A DNA stretch of 64,000 nt from JAJZIH01 sp021785265 (GTDB taxonomy: Bacteria > Pseudomonadota > Gammaproteobacteria > JAKAQQ01): the NCBI GenBank assembly GCA_027338645.1, contig DAHWSH010000002.1, forward strand, positions 62,001 through 126,000, read 5' to 3'. Under the pieces are notes generated by a model, which did not search any database, was not told where the DNA came from, and was given only the letters and a program-made list of their open reading frames with translations. Every line of letters starts with the position of its first letter. The stretch's first letter is position 1. Shown here piece after piece: positions 55,301 through 64,000 of this stretch. Made by a program: the position numbers and the translations under genes.

Positions 55301-55909
55301 TCAGGGAAAATACAACTGGTGGTTCCAGCAACCCTCCACCACGCTATAGCGGTCCCGCTCATGGAGACGCCCAGCCTGCCCGTTCCAGAATTCGATGAGG
55401 TCCGGATGAAAGCGGAATCCTCCCCAGTAGGGCGGTCGGGGAACCGGTTGATCCGCGAAAAACTGCTCGTAACGCCGGTACTCCGATTCCAGGAAATCTC
55501 GGCTGGAAAGGGGTTGCGACTGGGTGGAGCTCCAGGCGCCCAGCTGGTGGTCGCGGGGTCTCGTCTCCCAATAGGCATCGTCTTCTCGATCCGGCTGCCT
55601 CACCACTTCACCTTCCATGAGCACCTGCCGCCACAGGGGGCGCCAGTAAAAACAGACCGCGGACCGTGGATGGGATGCGAGGTGCTGTGCCTTGCGGCTG
55701 TTCAGGTTGGTATAAAAACTGATCCCGTGAGCACTCCAGGACTTGAGGAGAACCGTTCGGACCGAAGGCTGACCGGAAGAAGAAACGGTGGCCAACGACA
55801 TGGCTGATGCTTCCGGGATCCCCGCTTGTCGCGCTTCATCCCAAAGCGCCTGGAAGCGGACGACCACATCTTCGGGGATAGGGACATACGGTCCCGGTTT
55901 TGGCTGCAC
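55301..55909 (-). CDS. pdxH: Pyridoxine/pyridoxamine 5'-phosphate oxidase
   Basis: A 202-residue FMN flavoprotein making pyridoxal phosphate. ASAMSLATVSSSGQPSVRTVLLK, FYTNLNSRKAQHLASHP and CFYWRPLWRQVLMEG are conserved FMN and substrate blocks; RLHERDRYSVVEGCWNHQLYFP is a slightly altered version of the C-terminal RLHDR motif. The frame extends further, but GTG 55909 has GGAGG six bases upstream. A 22-bp palindrome lies about 50 bases upstream of this start. Confidence 0.93.
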   Translation of the reverse strand: MQPKPGPYVPIPEDVVVRFQALWDEARQAGIPEASAMSLATVSSSGQPSVRTVLLKSWSAHGISFYTNLNSRKAQHLASHPRSAVCFYWRPLWRQVLMEGEVVRQPDREDDAYWETRPRDHQLGAWSSTQSQPLSSRDFLESEYRRYEQFFADQPVPRPPYWGGFRFHPDLIEFWNGQAGRLHERDRYSVVEGCWNHQLYFP

Positions 55910-55958
55910 CTGCGTCCTCCGTCCCTCCCCGGAAATCCGGCGGTGAGGGAATCTTCTG

Positions 55959-55980
55959 GTTACAATAGATCTATTGTAAC
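55959..55980. promoter_or_regulatory. Perfect 22-bp palindrome between pdxH and the APC permease
   Basis: The half-site GTTACAATAGA is followed without spacer by its exact complement TCTATTGTAAC. It lies 50 bases upstream of pdxH and 190 bases upstream of the permease on the other strand, in a locally AT-rich patch. Both strands show a TACAAT hexamer, so it may overlap promoter -10 elements. It looks like an operator for a dimeric regulator; which one is unknown. Confidence 0.7.
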
Positions 55981-56002
55981 GAATCGGATCTCCGGTTTTG
56001 CC

Positions 56003-56173
56003 ATGTCTGGAGCCTTGAACCGCCTCACCGCCAAGGACCCGGTTCCTCTTCCCGGCAGACTGGGAGTCCCCCAAACCCGTGAGCAGGAAATCTTTCTCCC
56101 CCGTGGGGCGAGCCGTCCAGAGGCGGTATCACGCCCGCTCCATTCTGCCCCCACCGTTTCGGGCACCGCGTGA
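56003..56173 (+). CDS. Possible 56-residue leader protein before the permease
   Basis: A short frame begins MSGALNRLTAKDPVPLPGRL and ends in TGA overlapping the permease GTG as GTGA, the same overlap style as other operons here. It has no Shine-Dalgarno, no recognisable domain and high Pro/Arg content. It could be chance, a leader peptide or a translational coupler. I do not recognise it. Confidence 0.25.
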   Translation: MSGALNRLTAKDPVPLPGRLGVPQTREQEIFLPRGASRPEAVSRPLHSAPTVSGTA

Positions 56174-57798
56174 CCCAACAGCTCCTGAAACGGGATGCGG
56201 GACGAATCGGACTGCTCTACTCGAGTGTCTCCGGGATCATCGGATCCGGCTGGCTTCTGGGGCCGTTTCTTGCCATGCAGACGGCTGGCCCCTGGAGCAT
56301 CGGGTCATGGCTGATCGGCGCCATCGCCGTCCTTCTCCTCGCATTCGTCTTCGCCGAGTTGGCCATTCTGGTTCCCAAAAGCGGCGTCCTGGTGCATTTG
56401 AGCCACCTGAGTCACGGCGAACTGGTTGGGCGCATCTGGAGCTGGATCCTGTTTCTGGCCTACGTGACGGTACCTCCGGTCGAGGTGCTCGCGGTCTTGT
56501 ACTATGCCAACAACTACTTCCCCGGCCTCGTCACAGGCCCCCAGCATCTTCTGACCGAGTGGGGCTACGGGGTCTCGATTGTCCTGCTCGCCCTCATCGT
56601 GGCCATGAATTTTCTCGCGATCCGCTGGGTCTTATTGATCAATAGCACAGCCACCTGGTGGAAAATCCTGATCGCGATCGTCACCATCGCGGTCCTTTTG
56701 TCTTTCTCCTTTCACCCCGGCAATCTCACACTCGCGCTGCAGAGCACCCCGCGTGACGGGCTGTTCACCTCGGTGGCCACGGCCGGAATCATTTTCAGCT
56801 TCCTGGGTTTCCGGCAGGCGATCGACCTGGCTGGAGAGACCCAGGATCCCCGCCGCAACATTCCGTTCGCGGTGGTCGGTTCGGTCATCATTTCCACCCT
56901 GATCTATGTCGGGTTACAGTACGCGATCCTGGGCTCGATCAATCCGGCCTTGATCCTGAAGGATGGCTGGGCCGGACTCCGGTTCAAGGGTTCCGCGGGC
57001 CCGCTGGCCACCCTGGTGGTCACGGCCGGTGCGGTCTGGTGGGGTTATTTCATCTATCTCAATGCCGTGGTCTCTCCCACCGGCACGGCCTTCATTTACA
57101 CCACCACCACCTCCCGCATCCTCATGGCGACCGGCGAAATGGGATCCGGCCCGAGCCGGCTCTCCCTGATCAGCACACGCGGGGTTCCCTGGTCGGCCCT
57201 GATTGCGACTTTCGTGATCGGCGCGATCTTCCTGTTCCCCTTTCCGTCCTGGCAGAAGCTGGTGGCGGTCATTTCCTCCTCCACGGTCCTTTCTTACGGG
57301 ATCGGGCCCGTGGTTCTACTCCAGTTGCGCAACCGCCTGCCGGAACTGGAACGCCGTTTCCGGCTGCGCTGGGCCTGGATCATCGCCCCCCTCGCTTTTA
57401 TTGTCGCCAACTGGATCATTGTCTGGACCGGATTCAAAACCGACAGCTACGTCTTCGGAATCCTGCTCGGCTTGTTCACCACGTACATGATTTACTATGG
57501 CATCCAGAAATATGGCCGCCACCGACCGGTCCCCCCCCTGAATGCTTTTCATGCCCTGTGGCTCGTTCCCTATTTCGGCGGACTCTGGGTGCTGACTTGG
57601 CTGGGGCCGACCCGCTTGGAGGGCATCAACGAGCTCAGCTTTTTGACCTGCAATCTCCTCGTGGCGGCCTGGAGCCTGATCATTCTCGCATTGGCCCTGT
57701 GGAATAGTCTGGACCGGGATCAGACCCAGGCCGTGTTCACGACCATCACCCAAGACCTGCACGGAGGCCCGGAAACAGCCTACGAGGTGGGCCCATAG
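56170..57798 (+). CDS. APC-superfamily amino acid permease
   Basis: A 542-residue membrane protein with about 12 helices. GIIGSGWLLGPFLAMQTAG is the unwound TM1 motif of amino acid/polyamine/organocation transporters and SFLGFRQAIDLAGETQDPRRNIP the TM6 and loop motif. Substrate is not predictable; the nearest style is broad-range amino acid permeases. GTG 56170 starts it, overlapping a short upstream frame. It is divergent from pdxH across the palindrome. Confidence 0.88.
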   Translation: MTQQLLKRDAGRIGLLYSSVSGIIGSGWLLGPFLAMQTAGPWSIGSWLIGAIAVLLLAFVFAELAILVPKSGVLVHLSHLSHGELVGRIWSWILFLAYVTVPPVEVLAVLYYANNYFPGLVTGPQHLLTEWGYGVSIVLLALIVAMNFLAIRWVLLINSTATWWKILIAIVTIAVLLSFSFHPGNLTLALQSTPRDGLFTSVATAGIIFSFLGFRQAIDLAGETQDPRRNIPFAVVGSVIISTLIYVGLQYAILGSINPALILKDGWAGLRFKGSAGPLATLVVTAGAVWWGYFIYLNAVVSPTGTAFIYTTTTSRILMATGEMGSGPSRLSLISTRGVPWSALIATFVIGAIFLFPFPSWQKLVAVISSSTVLSYGIGPVVLLQLRNRLPELERRFRLRWAWIIAPLAFIVANWIIVWTGFKTDSYVFGILLGLFTTYMIYYGIQKYGRHRPVPPLNAFHALWLVPYFGGLWVLTWLGPTRLEGINELSFLTCNLLVAAWSLIILALALWNSLDRDQTQAVFTTITQDLHGGPETAYEVGP

Positions 57799-57858
57799 AC
57801 TGCGTCCCACCCCGGGTCCTGTGCTAGCCTTGGATCGGGGCAAAAACAGGACTTCCGG

Positions 57859-58197
57859 ATGACATTTCTGGGCTTGATCGGACTGGCCGTCGGAGCCGTC
57901 GTCACCCTTTCGGTGATCGGCCAGACCGACCGCAAGGCTGCTCTCGCTGCCTACGGCCGTCAGTATTGCGAGGACATGGGCTGGCAGTTCCTGGACGAAA
58001 CCGTGAGCCTGAAATCGCTTCGCCTGAGCCGCACGGCCCACGGTTGGGTCCTGGTGCGGCGTTACGAGTTCGATTTTTCTCCTGACGGGCTCCACCGGCA
58101 GCGGGGAGAACTCCTCGTTCATCCCGGATGGGGAAAACCCCTCATCCGGACGGTGGAGGAGATGTCCGCCCGCGGATCGCCCCCTCCTCCGTCCTGA
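57859..58197 (+). CDS. DUF3301 protein
   Basis: A 112-residue protein with one N-terminal membrane helix (residues 4-20). AYGRQYCEDMGWQFLDETVSLKSLRLSR and WVLVRRYEFDFSPDG match DUF3301, a gammaproteobacterial family without assigned function. It is probably anchored with the C-terminal part in the cytoplasm, by analogy with other members. A terminator-like hairpin follows. Confidence 0.85.
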   Translation: MTFLGLIGLAVGAVVTLSVIGQTDRKAALAAYGRQYCEDMGWQFLDETVSLKSLRLSRTAHGWVLVRRYEFDFSPDGLHRQRGELLVHPGWGKPLIRTVEEMSARGSPPPPS

Positions 58198-58199
58198 TC

Positions 58200-58227
58200 C
58201 CCGAAGCGCAAAACGTCTTCGGGTTTT
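58200..58227 (+). terminator. Intrinsic terminator after the DUF3301 gene
   Basis: CCCGAAG and CTTCGGG form a seven-pair stem with a ten-base loop and are followed directly by TTTT on the plus strand. It starts two bases beyond the stop codon and separates the gene from the convergent Pal-like gene. Confidence 0.6.
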
Positions 58228-58230
58228 GAA

Positions 58231-58914
58231 CTACTTCGAAAACCTAGCGCCTTGGCAGAATCGGTCCTTGAGGCGCCTGATCTGGCGCATCCGCCAGCTC
58301 TGGGACTTCGACTGGTCTTGGGCCGGCAAGACCGGCACGCATCCCTTGGGCGGCCGACGCATGTAGACGATATCCACACGGCGATTGACGGCCCAATCCG
58401 AAGGGTTGTTACCCTGCGCCACGGGGCGCTGCTTGCCGTAGCTCACAATTTCGATCTGAGCCGGGTTGGTTCCCAGCGATTCGAGCAGTTCAGCGACGGC
58501 ATGGGCCCGTTTCTGACCCAGTGCCAGGTTGTAGCCGACCGTCCCCCGTTCATCGCAGTTCCCTTCCAGGCGGACAACCGCCCGGGCATGGGCGAACAGG
58601 TACTGGGCCTGTGCCTTGAGCATCTTTTCGTAACGGCTATGGACACGGGAACGGTTGAAGTTGAAATACACCGACCGGTAGGCCAGACCGGGATGGCTCT
58701 TCATCCAGGCCCGGAAGGCCGCTTGGCGACGCTCCCGCGCGGCCAGTGCCCGAGCCGCCCGAAGGCTGGTCGACGAACTGGGCAGGGTCTGTGTCACGTG
58801 GGGAGCCGGTTTCGCCTTGGGCGGAGCCGGATGTTCGGTGGCACAGGAAGCCAGGGCAATACACAGGATACCGGTCAGGGCAAGAAGCATGCGTTTCACG
58901 GGGGTGATCCTCAT
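58231..58914 (-). CDS. Pal/OmpA-family peptidoglycan-associated lipoprotein
   Basis: A 227-residue lipoprotein. The signal ends IALASC with Cys24 as the lipid site. The OmpA-like domain (about 75-185) has SVYFNFNRSRV, RLEGNCDERGTVGYNLALGQKRA and NRRVDIVY, typical of Pal with Asn replacing the usual His in EGHCDERG. About 40 residues follow the domain, basic and with two Cys, not seen in E. coli Pal. No tol genes adjoin, so it may be Pal itself or a paralogue. Confidence 0.85.
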   Translation of the reverse strand: MRITPVKRMLLALTGILCIALASCATEHPAPPKAKPAPHVTQTLPSSSTSLRAARALAARERRQAAFRAWMKSHPGLAYRSVYFNFNRSRVHSRYEKMLKAQAQYLFAHARAVVRLEGNCDERGTVGYNLALGQKRAHAVAELLESLGTNPAQIEIVSYGKQRPVAQGNNPSDWAVNRRVDIVYMRRPPKGCVPVLPAQDQSKSQSWRMRQIRRLKDRFCQGARFSK

Positions 58915-59125
58915 GGGTGACTGGGGAGTTGAGGGAGGTCTGGGATTTCGAAAAACAGTGCTGTTATTCTGAACCGGAGGGCCAGTCCGTGTCCATCGGC
59001 TGGAAAAGCCAAAAACCAGCTGCCCCGGAACCCCTCCTCGACTCGGGAATCCGCATCCTGGGAAAGGGGCCGGGTTCGGGTCTTTTCATGACTTAGAATA
59101 GGGAGATCTTCCGGGAGACTCCTAG

Positions 59126-62100
59126 ATGTCCAGCTCTCTCCGTTACTCGAAACCGGTGGCGTTCGCCGTGGCCTGCGCATGGCTCAGCCTCACCCTCGCT
59201 GCCTGGGGAGCCTCCCGGGCCCTGATCCGTTTTCCCACCCTCCACAACCACAGCATCGTTTTCGAGGCGGCGGGAAACCTGTGGAAGGTGAGCCTCCAGG
59301 GCGGGACCGCGATCCGGCTCACCGCCGACACCGGCTATGACAGCCACCCGCTGTTTTCACCCAACGGGCGCTGGATTGCCTTCACCGGCTGGTACGAGGG
59401 CAGTGCGGATGTCTACCTGATTCCGGCTCACGGGGGCTATGCTCGCCGTCTGACCTACCGTCCCGGACTGGTCGTCGGATGGACCCCCGACAGCCACCAG
59501 GTCATCTTTCTATCCCGTCGCGACAGCACCAGCCCGGAATACCTCAAAGCCTTCACGGTCCCGGTGACCGGGGGGCTCGCCCGACCCCTCCCTTTGCCGT
59601 GGACCGGACCCCTGGCCCTGAGCCCGCATGGTCGCCGGGTGGCCTATAACAAGTTGTATCGCAACCAGAGCTTCCACCGGAAACACTACCGGGGCGGCTG
59701 GGCCCAGAAAATCTGGATTTACCACTTCCGGAGCGGCCGGATCCGTTCCATCACCCGCTGGAGTGGAACCTCGACCTTTCCCATGTGGGGACACCATCAT
59801 CTCTACTACGCCTCCGACCGCGGTCCCTCGGGCGTGCTCAACCTCTGGTCCGACAATCTGGCGACGGGACACAAGCGACAGTTGACCTTCTTCCACCGTT
59901 ATGACATCGACTGGCCGAGCCTCGGCAATACCGGCATCGTCTTTCAGGACGGAGGCCATCTCTACTGCTATGAGTTACCCGCCCGCCGACTCATCCGGGT
60001 GAACGTCCGTCTCCCTCTGGACGGAGTCCGTCGCCACCCGGTGTGGATCAAGGCCTGGAAGTCGGTTCAAAGCTACAGCCTATCGAACGGCGGCCGGATT
60101 GCCTTTTTCGGCGCGCGCGGCAATTTGTTTCGGGTTCCGTTGCATCATGGCACCACGGAAAACCTGATTCCCACCTCCAAGGCGGAGCTCACCATGCCGG
60201 TTGAGTCTCCCAACGGAAAATGGGTGGCCTACGTCACCGACCAGACCGGCCACAGTGAAATCGCGATCCGCCCCCTCGCCTATCCGCACCGGATCCGGAT
60301 CCTGACCCATTTCAAGATCGCCCACCTCTACGGACCGCTCTGGTCGCCGGACAGCCAGTGGATTGCTTTCGCCGACAGTGCGAGGCGCCTCTGGCGGGTC
60401 AATGTGGACACCCGAAAGCTCGTTGAGATCACCCAGGACCGTTACAGCTGGATTCATGATTATTCCTGGTCGCCGGATTCACAATGGCTGGCCTACAGTC
60501 GCGTCGGACGGAATGGACTGGGCGTCATCTGGCTGAATCATCTGACGGACAATCACGTCCACCCACTCACACGGGGGGACAACGCAGACAGCGATCCGGT
60601 TTTCGATCCCGCCGGGCGCTACCTCTACTTTGTTTCAGCCCGTCATACCAATCCGGCACTCAGTGCTACGGGCATGAACTTTGCCGTGGTCGATGCGGAT
60701 GGCCTGTATGCCATGACGCTCAACCCCAAGGTCGCCTCCCCACTCGCGATCCGGGGCAGCAGCCCCCCCCGACCGCCTACCCCGCACCCCAGCCCGCGCC
60801 CCGGCGACAAGAAAAAAACCACCCCCCATCCGCTCACGATCGACTGGCGCCACGCGATCGGTCGGGTGGTCCAACTGCCGGTTCCGCCCGCCGACATCTC
60901 CGAACTGGCAGCCACCCCCAAGGCGCTCTACTACGAAGTGCAACCGCTCCCCACCGTGAACGGCCCGCTTCCGGTCACCCCCCCTGCCATCGACCGCTAT
61001 TCACTGCGCCGGAGGACCGGCCGGGAGTGGCTCAAGGGGCCCACCTCGTTCGTCCTGAGCCACAACGGTCAATTCCTGCTCTATGCGGCTGGACCCCATT
61101 TTTTTGAAGTCTCGGCCCTACCCACCCCACTTCACCCCCGACCGGTTCCCCTGCACCAGCTCTGGATCCGGATCCGGCCCGCCACGGAATGGCGCCAGAT
61201 CTACTGGTCCGCCTGGCGCAAGGTGCGTGCCTACTTCGTCAATCCCCAGTTCAACGGTGACAACTGGAAGCGCATCGGAGAGCGCTATGCCCGACTGCTT
61301 CCCCTGGTGGCCACGCGACAGGACCTGAACTACCTCATCGGCAACATGATCGGTTCCCTGGACGAGTCTCATATGTTCGTTTTCGGGGGCGACACCGGGC
61401 TCGAAGTGCCGGCGGTTCCAACCGGCCTCTTGGGTGCCCGCCTGGCACTCGACCGGCACAATGCCCGGTATCGGATCGTCCGCCTTTTCCACGGCAACAA
61501 TACCCTCAAAAACTACACCGCCCCCCTGGCCCAACCCGGTCTCAAGGTCCACCCGGGAGATTTTCTGCTCGCCATCAACGGGGTCCCCCTGCGCGGACCG
61601 ACCAATCCCTATTTGCTCCTTGAGCATACGGTCGGGCGCACCATCCGACTTCGCCTGAGCGCGACAGGTTCCTCCCACGGCAGTTGGGTGATCAGGGCCC
61701 GCCCCATCGCCAACCAGTCGAAGCTCCACCTCCTGGCCTGGATCCGCCACAACCGTCGCCTGGTCCGGCGGCTTTCTCACGGCCAGATTGGCTATCTCTA
61801 CCTCGCCAACATGGGGGGAATGGGACTCAACGAGTTCATCCGCCAGTTCTACCACCAGCTCCACAAAAAGGCACTCATCATCGACGAACGCTGGAATACC
61901 GGGGGGTTTATCGATGACATGCTGTTCGATCGGCTGACCCGCCGTCTCGTGGCCTATTTCATCGATCGCCAGCGCGGCGTGTTCCGGGTTCCCGCGAATG
62001 TCTTCCCCGGTTACCTCGCGGCCTTGGTCAACCATGGATCTGCATCGGACGGTGACATCTTTGCCTACGAGTTTGAGAAATACCATCTGGGGCCCGTCAT

Positions 62101-62422
62101 TGGCAGTCGGACGTGGGGAGGGGTGCGGGGCTATTTCCGCCCACTACCCCTGGAGGATGGCGGCACCCTCGTGGTATCCGAGATCGCTCTCTACAACCGT
62201 CACGGCCACTGGACAGTGGAAAACTACGGAGTGAGACCCAATATCGTGGTCCACGACGAACCGGGCCAACTCCGGCACGGGGAGGACGCGCAACTTCTCG
62301 CCGCGGTTCACTACCTCATGCGGAAACTCAAGACCCATCCCATCCACCGGGCCCCCCAACCCCCCTGGCTACCCGCCTACCCCCCGATTCCTCATGCCCA
62401 TCCGGTTCACCCGACCCGATAA
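59126..62422 (+). CDS. Tricorn-like S41 protease, exported
   Basis: A 1098-residue protein with a signal peptide (residues 1-31). Repeated blades such as FSPNGRWIAFTGW, WSPDSQWIAFADS and WSPDSQWLAYSR form the WD40-like propellers (about 35-560). A Pro-rich linker precedes the C-terminal part with a core DESHMF (H749), a PDZ-like PGDFLLAINGVPL, DERWNTGGF and the nucleophile region GSASDGDIF (Ser974). Tricorn degrades peptides to di- and tripeptides; here the signal places it outside the cytoplasm. The chain is rich in Arg and His. Confidence 0.87.
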   Translation: MSSSLRYSKPVAFAVACAWLSLTLAAWGASRALIRFPTLHNHSIVFEAAGNLWKVSLQGGTAIRLTADTGYDSHPLFSPNGRWIAFTGWYEGSADVYLIPAHGGYARRLTYRPGLVVGWTPDSHQVIFLSRRDSTSPEYLKAFTVPVTGGLARPLPLPWTGPLALSPHGRRVAYNKLYRNQSFHRKHYRGGWAQKIWIYHFRSGRIRSITRWSGTSTFPMWGHHHLYYASDRGPSGVLNLWSDNLATGHKRQLTFFHRYDIDWPSLGNTGIVFQDGGHLYCYELPARRLIRVNVRLPLDGVRRHPVWIKAWKSVQSYSLSNGGRIAFFGARGNLFRVPLHHGTTENLIPTSKAELTMPVESPNGKWVAYVTDQTGHSEIAIRPLAYPHRIRILTHFKIAHLYGPLWSPDSQWIAFADSARRLWRVNVDTRKLVEITQDRYSWIHDYSWSPDSQWLAYSRVGRNGLGVIWLNHLTDNHVHPLTRGDNADSDPVFDPAGRYLYFVSARHTNPALSATGMNFAVVDADGLYAMTLNPKVASPLAIRGSSPPRPPTPHPSPRPGDKKKTTPHPLTIDWRHAIGRVVQLPVPPADISELAATPKALYYEVQPLPTVNGPLPVTPPAIDRYSLRRRTGREWLKGPTSFVLSHNGQFLLYAAGPHFFEVSALPTPLHPRPVPLHQLWIRIRPATEWRQIYWSAWRKVRAYFVNPQFNGDNWKRIGERYARLLPLVATRQDLNYLIGNMIGSLDESHMFVFGGDTGLEVPAVPTGLLGARLALDRHNARYRIVRLFHGNNTLKNYTAPLAQPGLKVHPGDFLLAINGVPLRGPTNPYLLLEHTVGRTIRLRLSATGSSHGSWVIRARPIANQSKLHLLAWIRHNRRLVRRLSHGQIGYLYLANMGGMGLNEFIRQFYHQLHKKALIIDERWNTGGFIDDMLFDRLTRRLVAYFIDRQRGVFRVPANVFPGYLAALVNHGSASDGDIFAYEFEKYHLGPVIGSRTWGGVRGYFRPLPLEDGGTLVVSEIALYNRHGHWTVENYGVRPNIVVHDEPGQLRHGEDAQLLAAVHYLMRKLKTHPIHRAPQPPWLPAYPPIPHAHPVHPTR

Positions 62423-62545
62423 CGGTCGGATGCGGGGAGGGGCCGCCCGGAGATCCCGTGCCTTCCGACACCGGGAGGCGCGGGGCGGCCGCGAGCCCTC
62501 AACGCGAACCCCATCCCCACCCGTGTATACAGGCTCTCGCGGACC

Positions 62546-64000
62546 TTGAAAGCCGGAGCCACCTCCGCCGCCGGGTTGCCGGCGGTCCGGCCTGGCGAAT
62601 GCAGCACGGGCAGAAAAACCCGGTGGCCGGGAATGGTCGGTTCCTTCCTGGCAGTCCGGATCCTCCGTGCACTGGAACAGGACAGTCGGCCCTGGCTCGT
62701 CGTCTCTCCCTCGAACGAGGCCACCGTGAACCTGGCTCGTGAACTCGACTACCTGAGCCAGGGCCGGCTCCGTGACTCGCTCCGGACTTTTCCTGACCGG
62801 GAGATCCTGCCTTACGACCTCTTCTCACCCGCAACGGAAATTATTGCGGAACGGCTCATGACCCTCTCGGAGCTCCGCCGGGGACGCGCCCGGCTTCTCC
62901 TGGCATCAGCCAGCGCGCTCGACGAGCGGCTCCCTCCGCCGACTTTTCTTGACCAGACCAGTCTGCTTCTCTGCGTTGGTGAAACGCTGGATCTGAAAAG
63001 CCTGAGAACCCGCCTGGAGCAGGCGGGATACCATCCTGTCGGCATTGTCCGCAACCCGGGGGAAATGGCCATTCGGGGTTCGATTCTCGACCTGTTCGCC
63101 CCGACCGCCTCCGTCCCCTACCGGATCGAGCTCAGCGACTTCGTGATTGATTCCTTACGGAGCTTCGACCCGGAGAGCCAACTCACCCTGGAGCGCCTGG
63201 AACGCATCGTTCTCCTGCCGGCGCGCGAGATGCTTCTCAACGAGGAGTCTATCCGCCACTTCCGCCTGAAGTTCCGGGAGCATTTCGAGGGCTCACCGCA
63301 AACCTACGGAGTTTATCGATCGGTGAGCGAGGGTAGCCCGGTTGAGGGGCTCGAGGCCTATCTGCCCCTTTTCTTCGAAAACCCTTTTCACCTTCTCGAT
63401 TACTGCTCGCCAACGACTCGCATCCTCTGGGCACCTGGGGCGCGTGTGGCCCTTGAAGAGGCCCAGATGCGTACCGAATCACTCCATGACCAGAGGAAAA
63501 ATGCGCTCGACCTGCCCCCTCTTCCTGCCGGGGAGGCCTATGTCGGAACGTCGGAACTGGCGAAGCGCATGGCCCCCTTCGAGGAGATCAGCTGCCCGAT
63601 CGATAGCCATGGGGAATCTCCCGGAGGGGGGATGGCCGAACCGGTTCCGCCGTCGCTCCGGATTCCGAGAACCGAGCAGGATCGTCTGGCTCATCACCTC
63701 TGGTCTTACCTGGAACTGACACGTCTCCGCGGTCTCATCGTGGCGGCCTCACCCGGCCGTCGAGAGGCACTGTCCAAGCTCTTTATGAAAGGCCCTCATC
63801 CGCCCCCGGTCCTGGCCGGACATTGGGATACCTTCCTCACGGGCCAGGAACCCTGGGCCCTCCTCCAGGCCCCGATCGAGGAGGGTTTTCTCTGGCCGGA
63901 GGCCGGCCTCGCCGTTTTCACCGAAAACGAGATCTGGACGACCCCCCCCGTCCGCAACCCCGAATCCAAAACCGCCCAGCAGTGGTTGGCCCGGATCGAG
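62546..64000 (+). CDS. mfd: Transcription-repair coupling factor, 5' part
   Basis: The N-terminal 485 or so residues of Mfd, which removes stalled RNA polymerase and recruits UvrA; the rest lies beyond the window. The UvrB-like module is recognised by LPYDLFSPATEIIAERL, YHPVGIVRNPGEMAIRGSIL, SFDPESQLTLERLERIVLLPARE and LPLFFENPFHLLDY. It is open to the last base. The start is uncertain: TTG 62546 fits homologue alignment, while the first ATG (62632) would delete conserved sequence. The uvrB gene is 50 kb away. Confidence 0.88.
   Translation, partial: MKAGATSAAGLPAVRPGECSTGRKTRWPGMVGSFLAVRILRALEQDSRPWLVVSPSNEATVNLARELDYLSQGRLRDSLRTFPDREILPYDLFSPATEIIAERLMTLSELRRGRARLLLASASALDERLPPPTFLDQTSLLLCVGETLDLKSLRTRLEQAGYHPVGIVRNPGEMAIRGSILDLFAPTASVPYRIELSDFVIDSLRSFDPESQLTLERLERIVLLPAREMLLNEESIRHFRLKFREHFEGSPQTYGVYRSVSEGSPVEGLEAYLPLFFENPFHLLDYCSPTTRILWAPGARVALEEAQMRTESLHDQRKNALDLPPLPAGEAYVGTSELAKRMAPFEEISCPIDSHGESPGGGMAEPVPPSLRIPRTEQDRLAHHLWSYLELTRLRGLIVAASPGRREALSKLFMKGPHPPPVLAGHWDTFLTGQEPWALLQAPIEEGFLWPEAGLAVFTENEIWTTPPVRNPESKTAQQWLARIE

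Noticed and set aside
61118..62086. Open frame opposite the tricorn-like gene
   Set aside because: Lies entirely within the S41 protease domain on the other strand, no motif, no Shine-Dalgarno.

Overview
The window is about 64 kb of GC-rich chromosome from a gammaproteobacterium. The evidence is the gene order thrS-infC-rpmI-rplT-pheS-pheT-ihfA-merR-tRNA-Pro, the surE-pcm-nlpD-rpoS block, a pyrG-kdsA-ftsB run, and sdhCDAB with sdhE. No phage, insertion sequence, integrase or CRISPR array was seen. Several predicted exported proteins (serine hydrolase, Pal-like lipoprotein, tricorn-like protease) look rich in Arg/His, which would fit an acid-adapted periplasm; that is inference, and the species cannot be named from this window.

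Layout. 0.2-7.5 kb: minus-strand translation operon. 7.6-10.3 kb: ArsS-type radical SAM enzyme and, divergently, an exported serine hydrolase. 10.4-21.6 kb: tRNA-Val, uvrB, an aminotransferase, tatD, an M20 peptidase, two small membrane-associated proteins, rarA, lolA and ftsK. 21.7-26.7 kb: ald, trxB, infA, a PLP dehydratase, a rhodanese and an MDR oxidoreductase. 26.8-30.7 kb: succinate dehydrogenase operon, led by an SDHAF4-like (DUF1674) gene and ended by sdhE, so two assembly factors flank the structural genes. 30.7-43.8 kb: ygfZ, lysS, prfB (programmed frameshift), recJ, a DUF498 gene, rpoS-nlpD-pcm-surE, an Smr protein, an enoyl-CoA hydratase/isomerase, ftsB, kdsA and pyrG.

44.0-54.1 kb is the most unusual part: a plus-strand, tightly overlapping run encoding an acyl carrier protein, an acyl-adenylating ligase, an LpxL/HtrB-type acyltransferase, a LolA-like periplasmic protein, an MMPL/RND exporter, a ketosynthase, a chain-length-factor-like ketosynthase homologue, a glycosyltransferase fused in frame to a DUF3311 membrane domain, and a sodium:solute symporter. 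The first eight resemble the loading, condensing and export half of aryl polyene (APE) clusters. The ketoreductase, dehydratases, thioesterase and second ACP expected there are absent, so this is either a split APE locus or a related lipid/polyketide system.

54.1-64 kb: an old-yellow-enzyme reductase, pdxH, a 22-bp perfect palindrome, an APC permease, a DUF3301 protein, a Pal/OmpA lipoprotein, a tricorn-like protease and the 5' part of mfd, which runs off the end.

Start codons were set from Shine-Dalgarno spacing, gene overlaps and family lengths. Several genes appear to use GTG, infC uses ATC, and ftsK may also.
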